64,000 nucleotides of DNA. It comes from CBDFJH01 sp965198095. Its GTDB lineage: Bacteria > Latescibacterota > UBA2968 > GCA-2709665. The stretch lies in NCBI GenBank assembly GCA_965198095.1, contig OZ240239.1, positions 3,720,001-3,784,000 of the forward strand, in the 5' to 3' direction. The notes below the pieces were generated by a model that was given only the letters and a program-made list of their open reading frames with translations, was not told the origin of the DNA and did no database searches. Both the position numbers and the translations under genes were made by a program. Positions 6,457-16,511 of the stretch are shown in pieces; position 1 is the stretch's first letter, and the number at the start of each line of letters is the position of its first letter.

Positions 6457-9411
6457 TCAGTTCTGCAACGGCTTGCCGAACGCCGCCGCGAACTTGATGA
6501 AATCCGTGAACCCGACCGTCCCGTCGCCGTCGAGATCGAACCGGGCGTCGAAATCTTCATCCCCTGACGACTTGCCGAACGCGGCCGCGAACGCGATGAA
6601 ATCCGTGAACCCGACCGTCCCGTCACCGTCGAAGTCGGGAGAGGGCGGTGCCTTGACCGTGATGGGGCTGAACGAGCCTACCCAAGGCCACTGACCGGAT
6701 CCTTTTTTCCTCGTAAAGATGCCAAGCTCGTAATTCTCCCCGACCGGCTGTTCAGGTGAAAGGCGGAGCGTGGTGTTGAATTGTCCATTTGTCACGGGCA
6801 CACGTAAATTTACGGATTTAACAATATCATCTATGGGCCGGAATCGGAAATTAATGTCGGATACTGAAGGGTCCGATACTGTGCCGGAGATACGCGTAGT
6901 CTGCCCGATCGTGTATACAACGGGCAGGGGCGACGTGAATGTGATCCCGTCGAAGAAATCAACGGGAATCGGTATAACCCCTGGCCCTTTTCCGACTGTA
7001 ATCGGCTTGAATCTTCGACCCTCCCAAGACCGGTCGTCTTCGCGCCATAAAAAGATGTCGAGCGTGTAATCCCCAATTGCCTCTTTGTGCGAAAAGTAGA
7101 GTGTCCTGTTGAACTGCCCGTCTGTCACCGGCGCAAAGAGGTTCAAATATCCTTCAAAGGACCCTTGAAGTCCCTCCCAGCTAAAGATACTGAAAGTAAA
7201 CTCGATTTGGGATACGGAAGGATCCGAGACGGTGCCGGCGATACGGATAGGCTGCCCCGTCACGTATTCGACAGGTAAGGGTGAGGCAAGTGTGATGCCA
7301 TCGAAGAAACCAACGGGAAGCTGATCAACGCCTTCCCCTTTTCTTACGATGACAGGGCTAAAGGAATGGGAAGCGACTGTAGCCGTTACTATTCCTTCCT
7401 TGACGTCCAAGCCCTTGACTTCTAAGCGGTACTCGCCGATCTGTTTGTGTGCAAAGAAGAGCGTCTTGCTGAATGATCCATCTGTCACAGGCGTAAAGAA
7501 GACCACGGTCTTCGTGTTGTCTTCGTGCCAAAACTCCAGGGTGATATCGGATATCGAAGGGTCAGATACGGTGCCGGCAATACGGATGGCCTGCCCGGTT
7601 GCGTATTCAACAGGCAGGGGTGAGGAGAATTTAATATCGCCAAAGAAGCCAACAGGTATCGGCGCCGTCCCTTGCCCTTCTTTTATCGTGAAGGGGCTGA
7701 AGAGCCCGGCCGAGGACCACGGTTCGTCCGCCTGCCCCGTCCTGACTTGGAATTGGTACTCACCAATCTGCTCGGGTGAAAAGAAGAACGTACGGCTGAC
7801 TCGTCCGTTTGTGACAGGAGAGACGAGCCACATTTCTATGTCTCCGTCACTGTGTAGAAGAAGAAATTGGATTCGGGATACGGAAGGATCAGATACGGTG
7901 CCGGTAAAATGGATGGGTTGATAGGTGAAAAAAGGTCCGGCAAGGGGTGCATCGAGGGTGATGCCGGAGAAATAATCGGTTGGAACGACAATGCGTAGCT
8001 CATAGTTGCGAGGAATCGGGATGAGCTGCGCCCGGAAATCACCCTCGGCATCGGTTTGGATGGTGATTGTGTGTCGAGCGTTGCCCATGAGACGCAAATA
8101 GGCGGCGGAAACCGGTTTGATACCTTCGCCGACAGACGGGCTTTGGGGCGAGACGACCAATTCCTGGGGGAGGGGAAAGAGGCGAACACCTGTCGTCGCG
8201 TCGGCAAGAAAAGGTGTGGTGTAGTTGAGCGTGTTGTTGAGGCCGGAGCCGCTCAGGAATATGCGGGAAACGTGCCTGTCAAAAAGATCGGCAAAGGGTT
8301 GACCCGCTGCCTTCTCGACATTGGCAATGCCGGCCTGGTCCGTTTGGACCAGCCTGGACAGGATGTCCGAGCCGAACTCTTCCACGAGGCTGCGGATGAA
8401 CAGATAGGCGGCCCCGCGAACCCCATTGCTGGACATGGGAGAGGAGATCAGGGAATAACTGTGAGGTGCAAGTAGAAAAATGTCCATGTAGCTGCGATTG
8501 TGTTCATGTTGCCCGATCAGATCCTCGCAAACGTGCGACAACCCTTCGTTGAGCCAAGGCTCTTCGCCTGCGCCGCCCCGAATGAGCACGTGCTGATTGA
8601 AGTTGATGAGATGTTGAAATTCGTGGGCAAGCGCGAGTTCATAAAAACCCTCGTCCCGAGTGGGACTGACGTAGATGAGATCGGACAGATTGCCGTTACC
8701 CCCTTGACTTGGGGGCACGACCGAACGGGGATCGAAAAAACCGGCAACTCCACTCCCGACTTCGTCAACCAGATGTGTATAGAGAACGTGGATTTTGCCT
8801 TCGTTGTCCACGTCCGATTCATCGCCAAAGATCGAGACGATGAGAGGATAGGTCTTTGTGCTGAAACGGTCAATCTGCGCCTGGATCTGCTCGGTCATCA
8901 CGTCGCTGGTATCGGCCACGTCGACGTAGGCATGCGCACGATCGCTGGTCGCGACAAGGGCCGCTGTAATCGTACCCCCCGTGACGTTGCCGAACGCCGG
9001 GAAAACGAATGGACGGATACTGCTGATCTCTTGCGGAACAACCTTCGGGGCGGGTGGGCGATAGCCGCCGGCTTGTTGAAGGCGACGCGCAAGCACACGT
9101 TCTTGTCTTCGGAGCTCAAACTCGAGTCGGTCGCGGTTTGCCGCGGCTGCTGATTTTGCATCAGAATGAGGGGAAACAACAGGCGCCGAGGACGCAAAAT
9201 CGCTGCTTACAGTAAAGTCGAAGGTGCGATCGAGGGATTCGCCGGCGTTGAAGGAATAGAGGATCAACTCGTAGTCGTGCTCGGAAAAATCAAGGGTCAG
9301 CGTGGTCTCGGTTCCCGAAAGATCGACCGCGAAGGGTTTGCCGATTCCCTGTGCGAGAAGGGGTTGGGACAGGGTCCATAACAGCGCAAAAGAACAGGCA
9401 AGACGGTTCAT
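6457..9411 (-). CDS. Secreted HExxH metallopeptidase with Ig-like repeats and C-terminal dockerin-like EF-hand pair
   Basis: This 984-residue protein has a signal peptide (residues 1-20, cleavage after LLA). The catalytic region carries HEFQH at 263-267 and a downstream WLNEG with E289, a gluzincin arrangement resembling the hyicolysin-type M30 family. From about residue 480 there are several Ig-like repeats that share SPLPVEY, a GTVSDPS motif and PVGFFDGI. The C-terminus carries two calcium-binding-type motifs, DFDGDGTVGFTDFIAFAAAFG and DLDGDGTVGFTDFIKFAAAFG. The start has a good ribosome-binding site (GAAGGAG about 7 bp upstream). The same EF-hand module occurs at the N-termini of the two Calx-beta proteins nearby. 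It is likely a secreted or surface protease; the substrate is unknown. Confidence 0.85.
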   Translation of the reverse strand: MNRLACSFALLWTLSQPLLAQGIGKPFAVDLSGTETTLTLDFSEHDYELILYSFNAGESLDRTFDFTVSSDFASSAPVVSPHSDAKSAAAANRDRLEFELRRQERVLARRLQQAGGYRPPAPKVVPQEISSIRPFVFPAFGNVTGGTITAALVATSDRAHAYVDVADTSDVMTEQIQAQIDRFSTKTYPLIVSIFGDESDVDNEGKIHVLYTHLVDEVGSGVAGFFDPRSVVPPSQGGNGNLSDLIYVSPTRDEGFYELALAHEFQHLINFNQHVLIRGGAGEEPWLNEGLSHVCEDLIGQHEHNRSYMDIFLLAPHSYSLISSPMSSNGVRGAAYLFIRSLVEEFGSDILSRLVQTDQAGIANVEKAAGQPFADLFDRHVSRIFLSGSGLNNTLNYTTPFLADATTGVRLFPLPQELVVSPQSPSVGEGIKPVSAAYLRLMGNARHTITIQTDAEGDFRAQLIPIPRNYELRIVVPTDYFSGITLDAPLAGPFFTYQPIHFTGTVSDPSVSRIQFLLLHSDGDIEMWLVSPVTNGRVSRTFFFSPEQIGEYQFQVRTGQADEPWSSAGLFSPFTIKEGQGTAPIPVGFFGDIKFSSPLPVEYATGQAIRIAGTVSDPSISDITLEFWHEDNTKTVVFFTPVTDGSFSKTLFFAHKQIGEYRLEVKGLDVKEGIVTATVASHSFSPVIVRKGEGVDQLPVGFFDGITLASPLPVEYVTGQPIRIAGTVSDPSVSQIEFTFSIFSWEGLQGSFEGYLNLFAPVTDGQFNRTLYFSHKEAIGDYTLDIFLWREDDRSWEGRRFKPITVGKGPGVIPIPVDFFDGITFTSPLPVVYTIGQTTRISGTVSDPSVSDINFRFRPIDDIVKSVNLRVPVTNGQFNTTLRLSPEQPVGENYELGIFTRKKGSGQWPWVGSFSPITVKAPPSPDFDGDGTVGFTDFIAFAAAFGKSSGDEDFDARFDLDGDGTVGFTDFIKFAAAFGKPLQN

Positions 9412-9562
9412 CTTGACGCTCCTTCAACGGTGGAACGTATGGAAATTCTCGAGCGCATAATCGACAACACCCGGTCCCGCCTCTGCAGGAGGCAACGACA
9501 AAAGCCGCCGTGAGGCGCCACTTTCGAGCGCCATCCGTACGCTGTGCCGCACTCCAGGTATG

Positions 9563-9610
9563 TCAACTATTTACCGCTCCTCGTAATAAATCGAGAATAG
9601 ATGCTTTCAT
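9563..9610 (-). other. Possible 15-codon leader ORF upstream of the peptidase gene
   Basis: The ORF encodes MKASILDLLRGAVNS and is preceded by a perfect AAGGAGG box 4-5 bp upstream of its ATG. It lies 150 bp ahead of the peptidase start on the same strand. Part of it overlaps a short repeat (9561-9588) related to 21827-21854, so it could be fortuitous. Confidence 0.25.
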
Positions 9611-9644
9611 AGTTCCTCCTTAAGTTGTACACAAGTGTGCGCAA

Positions 9645-10124
9645 TTATACAAGACGTCCCAAGTCATTGCGCATGGTTTCCGAAGTGTTCAGTTGCCGAA
9701 ATATCCGCTGACACTGTCGTACGCCCAGAGTAACATTCCACTGCCGGTAGATAAATACCGCCAGCGTCCTGCCGTCCCGGACATTACCGATCAAGCCGAA
9801 GGCCCCGGGCGTCTGCTTCAAAGCAACGGCGACCTGCCTGACTTGCGCTTCGTTCAACCGTCGCGGACGCCCAAGCCGCTCCCCGTCCACGAGCCCTGAC
9901 AGACCCTCCCGTTCAAACCTCCGCACCCGGCAGGCTACCGTTCGAGGCGCATCGCCGAGCAGTTGACCACCGCTCATGCCTTGGGCAATCAGCGGGATGT
10001 CATGCAGCCGGTGGTCGCAGCGAGATTCCGGGGAGCGCCGGATTTCGTCCCGTAAGGCGAGGATGACGGTCTCTGCGTCCCGTATCGTGAGCTTTTCATA
10101 CGTACAAGATAACAAATCTCTCAA
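9645..10124 (-). CDS. IS630-type transposase N-terminal HTH protein (no DDE domain)
   Basis: This 159-residue protein has a helix-turn-helix region (DAPRTVACRVRRFEREGLSGL) followed by GRPRRLNEAQ. It then has the winged-helix segment FGLIGNVRDGRTLAVFIYRQ ... RQCQRIFRQL typical of the first half of IS630/Tc1-like transposases. The catalytic DDE domain that should follow is absent: downstream lies only the short gap before the peptidase gene. It is therefore a decayed insertion-sequence remnant, or a stand-alone DNA-binding protein derived from one. Terminal inverted repeats were not found. Confidence 0.6.
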   Translation of the reverse strand: MRDLLSCTYEKLTIRDAETVILALRDEIRRSPESRCDHRLHDIPLIAQGMSGGQLLGDAPRTVACRVRRFEREGLSGLVDGERLGRPRRLNEAQVRQVAVALKQTPGAFGLIGNVRDGRTLAVFIYRQWNVTLGVRQCQRIFRQLNTSETMRNDLGRLV

Positions 10125-10664
10125 GCTTGTGTGATGGTCAAACTTCCATACCCGATGTCCTGAAGACTTTTCAGCTCTTCATCCTATTTCGGCCGCCAAT
10201 GTGCAGCAGAGCAGTGGCTTCTCGCGCATCGGCAATGAATCGGCGGCAGCCCTTGAGAAGGTTGACGAACACCCCCGGCCCGATGCGGATTTCAAACGCC
10301 TCGCAAGGGCTCCCGAAACGCTTCCGATTTCGTTGCAAAACGCGCCTCGCGCTGCGAATTGCAACATATCCTCTGTCTCTCCATTCGGTTTTCCCCGTAA
10401 GTCCTTAAGTAAACATCCATTTATAGATTCTTACAGAGCCGTGAAACGGCCGCCCGGGCGGTTTTTCGTGCGGCATTTTGCAACATGTCGATATTTTTTC
10501 AATCGGCCTTGCATATACCCTAACTCCTTCATCTACAATGTGTTGTCTATATTGTACAAATATGGCACGAATTTTGCTATGTAACAAGAGAACAAATCGT
10601 ACGTATGCGCAGCTATGATGACGCTGTGTAAAAAAATGTCGAACCGTGAATTGGGGGTTCAAGA
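10125..10664. other. 540-bp intergenic region, partly AT-rich
   Basis: No convincing gene is present. The AT-rich distal half contains a 12-bp palindrome (CCGCCCGGGCGG) followed by five Ts at 10450-10466. Further on is a near-perfect sigma-54 promoter at 10563-10578. It separates the IS630-like fragment from the first Calx-beta gene. Confidence 0.6.
10563..10578 (+). promoter_or_regulatory. Predicted sigma-54 (-24/-12) promoter
   Basis: TGGCACGAATTTTGCT matches the RpoN consensus TGGCACG-N4-TTGCW at every specified position, with exactly 10 bases between the GG and GC elements. It lies on the coding strand about 85 bp upstream of the Calx-beta gene start, in AT-rich sequence. No enhancer-binding protein gene is in the window. 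Confidence 0.6.
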
Positions 10665-12041
10665 ATGTCAATGATTCGTCATGGCCAATATCCTGAATTT
10701 CGCCTCTCCAAGCTCAGTATCGCCGGTTTCTTGAGCCTTCTGTTCTTGATTTCTCCCCTTTCTTCACAGAATGGCAGCCCGCCTTCCCCGGACTTTGATG
10801 GCAATGGGATGGTTGATTTCCCCGACTTCTTGCTCCTTGCCAATGCGTTCGGGTCTCAAGCAGGTCAGGAGAAGTATGAGTCAAAATACGATCTGGATGG
10901 GGACGGCGAGATTGGGTTTCCCGATTTTATACTCTTTGCCAGTGCGTTCGGCCAAACCGTGAACACGTCGCCGGACCTGGTCGTTGCTTCTATGACCGCG
11001 TCCCACGGCCCCTCCGTGGATATGGAGCAACCCTTCGCATTTACGCTGGACGTGACGGTCGAAAACGAGGGCAATGGTCCATCGGCTGCTGCGACGCTAC
11101 GCTACTACCGTTCAACGGACACGACGTTTTCTGAGAGCGATACGCAAGTCGGCACGGGCGCCGTGAACGGCCTCGAGGCTTCTGGTACCAGTAATGAGAG
11201 GATCGACTTGACCACCCAGCCGAGTGAGGGCACGTACTATATCGCCTGTGTCGATGCGGTTTCCGGAGAATCCAATACCGAAAATAACTGCCACTCGATT
11301 CAAGTCGGCGCTGCCCCGACTCAACCGCCGACCCCACAGGTGACAATCACGGCGAATACTGCAAGCGTCACCGAAGGCACGGCTGCGACATTCACAATCG
11401 CAGCGAACCCTGCACCGGCAGCCACACTGACTGTGAACGTGAACGTCAGCGAGACAGAGAACGTCATCAGCGCCACACCGCCCTCGACCGTCACCATCAA
11501 CGCCAACGAGATCACCGCCACGCTGACGGTAGCAACGGATGATGATGGCGCAGATGAGTCCAATAGCGTAGTAACTGCGCAACTGCAGACCGGAACAGGC
11601 TATACGTCGGGCACACAAAGCTCTGCGAGCGTGACCGTTGAGGACAACGACAATCCACAGGTGACCATCTCGGCAGGTACCACACCGGTGACGGAAGGGA
11701 ACGCTGCGACGTTTACGATCACGGCATCCTCTGCGCCGACCTCTGCCCTGACTGTGAATGTGGATGTCAACGAGACTGGCGATGTCATCAGCGGCACACC
11801 GCCCTCGACCGTCACCATCGACGCCAACGCGACCACCGCCACGCTGACGGTCAATACGGTGAATGATCAAGCGAATGAGTCCAATAGCGTGGTAACCGCG
11901 AAATTGCAAGGCCGAACAGGCTATACGGTGGGCAGTTCATCCTCTGCGAGCGTGACCGTTGAGGACAACGACAATCCACCTCCGCCACGGCCATCGCCGC
12001 CATCGCCGCCACCGCCGACCCCACAGGTGACAATCTCATAA
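10665..12041 (+). CDS. Exported dockerin-like/CARDB/Calx-beta protein, 5' part of a frameshifted gene
   Basis: The 458 residues start with a signal peptide (about residues 1-37, ending PLSSQ). Next come two dockerin-like EF-hand motifs (DFDGNGMVDFPDF and DLDGDGEIGFPDF, about residues 44-92). A CARDB-type domain follows (LRYYRSTDTTFSESDTQVGT), then two Calx-beta repeats of about 107 residues and a proline-rich linker. The ORF stops at a TAA created by an out-of-frame tandem duplication, and the same coding continues in another frame to 16144. Similarity to the paralogue at 16512 begins at the second ATG (10671), which is an alternative start. A sigma-54-type promoter lies upstream. The full protein was probably a large secreted or surface adhesin-like protein. 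Confidence 0.75.
   Translation: MSMIRHGQYPEFRLSKLSIAGFLSLLFLISPLSSQNGSPPSPDFDGNGMVDFPDFLLLANAFGSQAGQEKYESKYDLDGDGEIGFPDFILFASAFGQTVNTSPDLVVASMTASHGPSVDMEQPFAFTLDVTVENEGNGPSAAATLRYYRSTDTTFSESDTQVGTGAVNGLEASGTSNERIDLTTQPSEGTYYIACVDAVSGESNTENNCHSIQVGAAPTQPPTPQVTITANTASVTEGTAATFTIAANPAPAATLTVNVNVSETENVISATPPSTVTINANEITATLTVATDDDGADESNSVVTAQLQTGTGYTSGTQSSASVTVEDNDNPQVTISAGTTPVTEGNAATFTITASSAPTSALTVNVDVNETGDVISGTPPSTVTIDANATTATLTVNTVNDQANESNSVVTAKLQGRTGYTVGSSSSASVTVEDNDNPPPPRPSPPSPPPPTPQVTIS
10671..11720 (+). repeat. Large direct duplication, copy 1
   Basis: This matches 16512-17561 at a constant offset of 5,841 bp, with no indels that I can see. It covers the signal peptide, EF-hand pair, CARDB domain and first Calx-beta repeat. 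Differences are scattered, except for one patch in the first Calx-beta unit where copy 2 resembles copy 1's second unit instead. Confidence 0.85.
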
Positions 12042-12288
12042 GTGGCACACCGGCCTCGACAGTCACCATCAACGCCAACGCGACCACCGCCACGCTGACG
12101 GTCAATACGGTGAATGATCAAGCGAATGAGTCCAATAGCGTGGTAACCGCGAAATTGCAAGGCGGAACAGGCTATACGGTGGGCAGTTCATCCTCTGCGA
12201 GCGTGACCGTTGAGGACAACGACAATCCACCTCCGCCACGGCCATCTCCGCCACCGCCGCCACCGCCGACCCCACAGGTGACAATCTC
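11787..12288 (+). repeat. 251-bp tandem duplication within Calx-beta coding
   Basis: Two units, 11787-12037 and 12038-12288, are nearly identical at a fixed spacing of 251 bp. The length is not a multiple of three, so the second unit shifts the frame and generates the stop at 12039-12041. Normal Calx-beta units in this gene have a period of about 320 bp, so part of a unit is missing at the junction (AATCTC joined to ATAAGTGG). Confidence 0.8.
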
Positions 12289-15200
12289 TGCAGGTACTAC
12301 CCCTGTGACTGAAGGGACGGCTGCGACATTTACGATTGCTGTGTCCCCAGCGCAGACAACAGCACTGGCTGTGAACGTGAAGGTGACCGAGACAGAAGAC
12401 GTCATCAGTGGCACACCGGCCTCGACCGTCACCATCAACGCCAACGCGACCACCGCCACGCTGACGGTAGCAACAGACGACGATGATGCAGATGAGTCCA
12501 ATAGCGTGGTGACAGCGGAAGTGGAGACTGAAACAGGCTATACGGTGGGCAGTTCATCCTCTGCGAGCGTGACTGTGAACGACAATGACGACCCACCACC
12601 AGGAACCCCTGAGGTGACAATCTCGGCAGGTACCACACCTGTCACGGAAGGGACGGCTGCGACGTTTACGATTACTGTGTCCCCAGCGCAGACAACAGCA
12701 CTGGCTGTGAACGTGAAGGTGACCGAGACAGAAGACGTCATCAGTGGCACACCGGCCTCGACCGTCACCGTCAACGCCAACGCGACCACCGCCACGCTGA
12801 CGATCAATACCGAAGATGATGGTGCAGATGAGTCCAATAGCGTGGTGACAGCGGAAGTGGAGACTGGAACAGGCTACACAGTGGGCAGTACATCCTCTGC
12901 GAGCGTGACTGTTGAGGACAACGACAATCCACCTCCGCCACAGACCAGCCCGGATCTGACGTTCATCGCAGTCGTAGTCGGAAGCGGCCCTTCTGAGGAA
13001 GGGAATTTCGTTCGGTTTGTGATAATAATAGGGAACGACGGGGACGGAGCCGCGGCGACGACGACGCTGCGCTATTTCCGGTCAACGGACGCGACCATCA
13101 CGGCCTCCGACACGCAGGTCGGCATGGACGCGGTGGCGGGGCTTGCCGCTTCGGAGGACAGCCGCCATACGCTGGATGTGAATCCGCCGTCAAGCCCCGG
13201 AACGTACTACTATGGCGTGTGCGTGGACGCGGTGGCGGGAGAGTCCGTCACGTCGAACAACTGTTCGAGCGGGGCGCGGGTCGTTGTACCGGGGCCGGCG
13301 GCGCGCGTGGAGGTTACCCCGCGCGAGGTGACGATCGCGGCGCTGGGCGATACCGAGACGTTGACGGCGCGCGTCCTGGACGCGCAGGGCAATGTAATTT
13401 CCGGGGAGGCGGTGTCGTGGTCCTCCAACTTCCCCGACGTGGCCGCCGTGGATGCGGCGGGCGTGGTGACGGCCGTCGTGAATGGCAGGGCGACGGTGAC
13501 GGCGTCCGCGTCCGGCGTCTCCGGTACGGCACTCGTGATCGTGGACCAGCGGGCGGTTTCCGTGGCTATCGATCCCGGCGAGGTGGAGTTGACTTCGGTG
13601 GACGAGACTGCCCCGCTGACGTTGCGCGCCTTTGACGCCAACGGCCACGAAGCCCCCGGCGGAGGGGACATCACGGGGATCTTCGCTTGGCGATCAGCCG
13701 ACCTGAATGTGGCAACAGTATCGTCTGTCGGGGGTCTGACGGCGGAGGTGCGGGCAATCGGGGCCGGGACGACCACGGTGACGGTGACTTTGGACGACGG
13801 GAGATTGAGCGCGACGGCCACGGTGACGGTCGTGCCGCCGAAGGCGCTCCAAGGGGAGGGCAACCCGGAAGACGAAACCCCACAGGTGACCCCACAAGTG
13901 ACAATCGCGGCAGGTACTACACCTGTGACTGAAGGGACGGCTGCGACATTCACGATTTCGGCGTCCCCTGCCCCGACGTCTGCCCTGACGGTGAATGTGG
14001 ATGTCAGCGAGGATGGCGATGTGATCAGTGGTACAGCGCCCTCAACTGTCACTATCGATGCGAACAAGACCACAGCCACGCTGACGGTAGCAACGGACAA
14101 TGATGATGCAGATGAGTCCAATAGCGTGATAACCGCGGAAGTGGAGAGTGGAACAGGCTATACAGTGGGCAGTACATCCTCTGCGAGCGTGACTGTCAAC
14201 GATAACGATGTTCCACAGGTGACCATCACAGCGGGTACTACACCTGTTACGGAAGGGACGGCTGCAACATTCACGATCACCGCGTCCCCTGCCCCGACCT
14301 CCGCGCTGACGGTGAAAGTGAACGTGACCCAGACCGAAGATGTCCTAAGCGGCACACCGCCTTCCACAGTCACCATCCGCGCCAACCAGGCCACCGCCAC
14401 GCTGACGGTCAATACCGACAATGATCAAGCGGATGAGTCCAATAGCGTGGTAACCGCGCAATTGCAGGCCGGAACTGGCTATACAGTAGGAGCCACGTCC
14501 TCGGCGAGCGTAACCGTTAGCGACAACGACGAAACCCCACAGGTGACCCCACGGGTGACCATCTCGGCAAGTACTACACCGGTGACTGAAGGAACGGCTG
14601 CGACATTCACGATTTCGGCGTCCCCTGCCCCGACGTCTGCCCTGACGGTGAATGTAGATGTCAGCGAGGATGGCGATGTCATCAGCGGTACACCGTCCTC
14701 GACAGTGACCATCAACGCCAACGCGGCCACTGCTACGCTGACGGTCGCGACGGATAACGATAATGCAGATGAAGCCGCCAGCGTGGTGACAGCGGAAGTG
14801 GAGACTGGCACAGGCTATACGGTGGGCAGTTCATCCTCAGCGAGCGTAACCGTTAGCGACAACGACGAAACCCCACAGGTGAACCCAGAGGTGACGATCT
14901 CGGCAGGTACTACACCTGTGACTGAAGGTACGGCTGTGACATTCACGATCACAGCGTCCCCTGCCCCGACGTCTGCCCTGACGGTGAATGTGGATGTGGA
15001 CGTCACCTATGCCGACCATCTGACCAGTGGGACACCGCCCTCGACAGTGACCATCAACGCGAACGCGACCACTGCTACGCTGACGGTCGCAACGGAGGAT
15101 GATGATGTAATTGAGATCAACGGCCAGGTAATCGCGGAAGTGCAGACCGGGACAGGCTACACGGTGGGTAGTTCCTCCTCTGCGCGCGTGGTCATTGAGA

Positions 15201-16144
15201 ACAATGACCATCCGACGCCGGTGGCTTCCGTGGAGATCGATCCCAACTCGGTGGAGTTCACGGAGGTGGGCGCCAATGCCACGCTGACGGCACGGATCCT
15301 TGACTCCGAAGGCAACGAGACTCGGGCCACGTCCTGGGGATGGTCGTCAGCCGACGAGGAAGTGGCGACGGTGAGATCGCAGGTTATTTCATCTTCGGGT
15401 TCGACAAAAAAAGCAACGGTGCGGGCAATTGGAGCCGGGACGACCACGATAACACTGGGCGTAAGCGGAGGAGGAGGGGAGGCGACCGGGACAGCCACGG
15501 TGACGGTGACGGTATCCGGGCCTCGATTGGAGATCTCACCAGGCTCGCTGACCTTCGAAGCGCTGGGCGAAACGAAGTCGGTGACAGTCAAGGTCCTGGA
15601 TGCGAACGGCGATGAGGACACCGAAGCGTCGTTTAATTGGATTTCCGCTTTCTCTCCGTGTTGCGGCTTCAGCCCTGAAAACCCCCCCGGAAGCAACAGC
15701 ATCAAGAGGGTGGATGGCGGCCTGGAGATCACGGCGGGCGTAACTGGAAAGGGACACGTTACGATAAGTTCGGGAGACGCGACACCAGCCATTCTGCTCG
15801 TAAAAGTGCACCAAGAACCGGCGTCTCTGGAGCTTTCGCCCGGTTCGGCGGACCTGACAGTAGGCGGGACGACGACGCTGAGTGCAGCAATCGCGGACGC
15901 GAACGGTTACGAAATCGGCGTGGCCCAGGGCGACGGTCAAGGTGGTCTCGTGGTGTATTGGGAAACGAGCGACTCGGCGGTGGCGACTGTTGATGGCTCT
16001 GATGACAAAGAGGACAGGAATACGGGCGGCTCTGCTACGGTGACGGCGGTGGCCGCCGGTACCGCCACGATCACCGGGCGTTGGGGTTCGGACGAAAGAA
16101 GAGTGGCAGGTACGGCCACCGTGACGGTGACGGGCAATAACTGA
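12041..16144 (+). pseudogene. 3' part of the frameshifted Calx-beta/CARDB/Ig-like surface protein
   Basis: This open frame continues the coding of the gene starting at 10665, displaced by the 251-bp duplication. The first internal start codon is a GTG at 12110, in the middle of a Calx-beta domain and without a ribosome-binding site, so independent translation is unlikely. It encodes in order: the end of one Calx-beta unit, two more Calx-beta units, a CARDB domain (LRYFRSTDATITASDTQVGM), two BIG2-like Ig domains, four more Calx-beta units and three further BIG2-like domains ending near VTVTGNN. The frame is otherwise intact over 1,340 codons. This suggests a recent lesion, phase variation or an assembly error in the repeats. 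Confidence 0.65.
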
Positions 16145-16274
16145 TGTGATCGAGGGGTCCGCCGCGTGATCGGTTCGTGGCCTGGGACGGCCGTCTGATT
16201 GGTCGCAAAGGCCGCTCGGGCCGGATCTACATGCGGCTGTGGTGCGGGAAGCAGGTCGATATACTGGCGACGCG

Positions 16275-16511
16275 ACGGCAGTCGCAGGACCGCCCGGACC
16301 CGGTGGTGGCGTCGCCTTCGGTAAGCAATAGCGTCCAGCCCCCGGGGCCACGGTGTGGAACTCTGCGTCGTCGGACGCCGGAGTCTCGGCGGCCACGACG
16401 TTGCGCTGCTGCCGCTCGACGGACGCGACGTTTTCGACGGATGATACGCAGGTCGGCACGGATGACGTGAGTGCCCCTGCGGCCTCTGGCACCGGTAGTG
16501 AGGAGGTCAGT
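16275..16511 (+). pseudogene. Degenerate CARDB domain fragment
   Basis: Translated pieces resemble a CARDB module: PDPVVASPSVSNS in one frame, then ATTLRCCRSTDATFSTDDTQ in another, with a frameshift near 16340. It ends just before the ATG of the second Calx-beta gene. The open frame running into that gene from 16353 is part of this relic, not its N-terminus. The 130 bp before it (16145-16274) show nothing recognisable. Confidence 0.55.

Noticed and set aside
12030..12045. Programmed ribosomal frameshift at the split of the first Calx-beta gene
   Set aside because: No slippery heptamer or downstream structure is evident, and the shift is explained by the 251-bp duplication.
16353..16511. N-terminal extension of the second Calx-beta protein
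   Set aside because: It encodes a CARDB fragment in front of a complete signal peptide; the duplicated region starts at ATG 16512.
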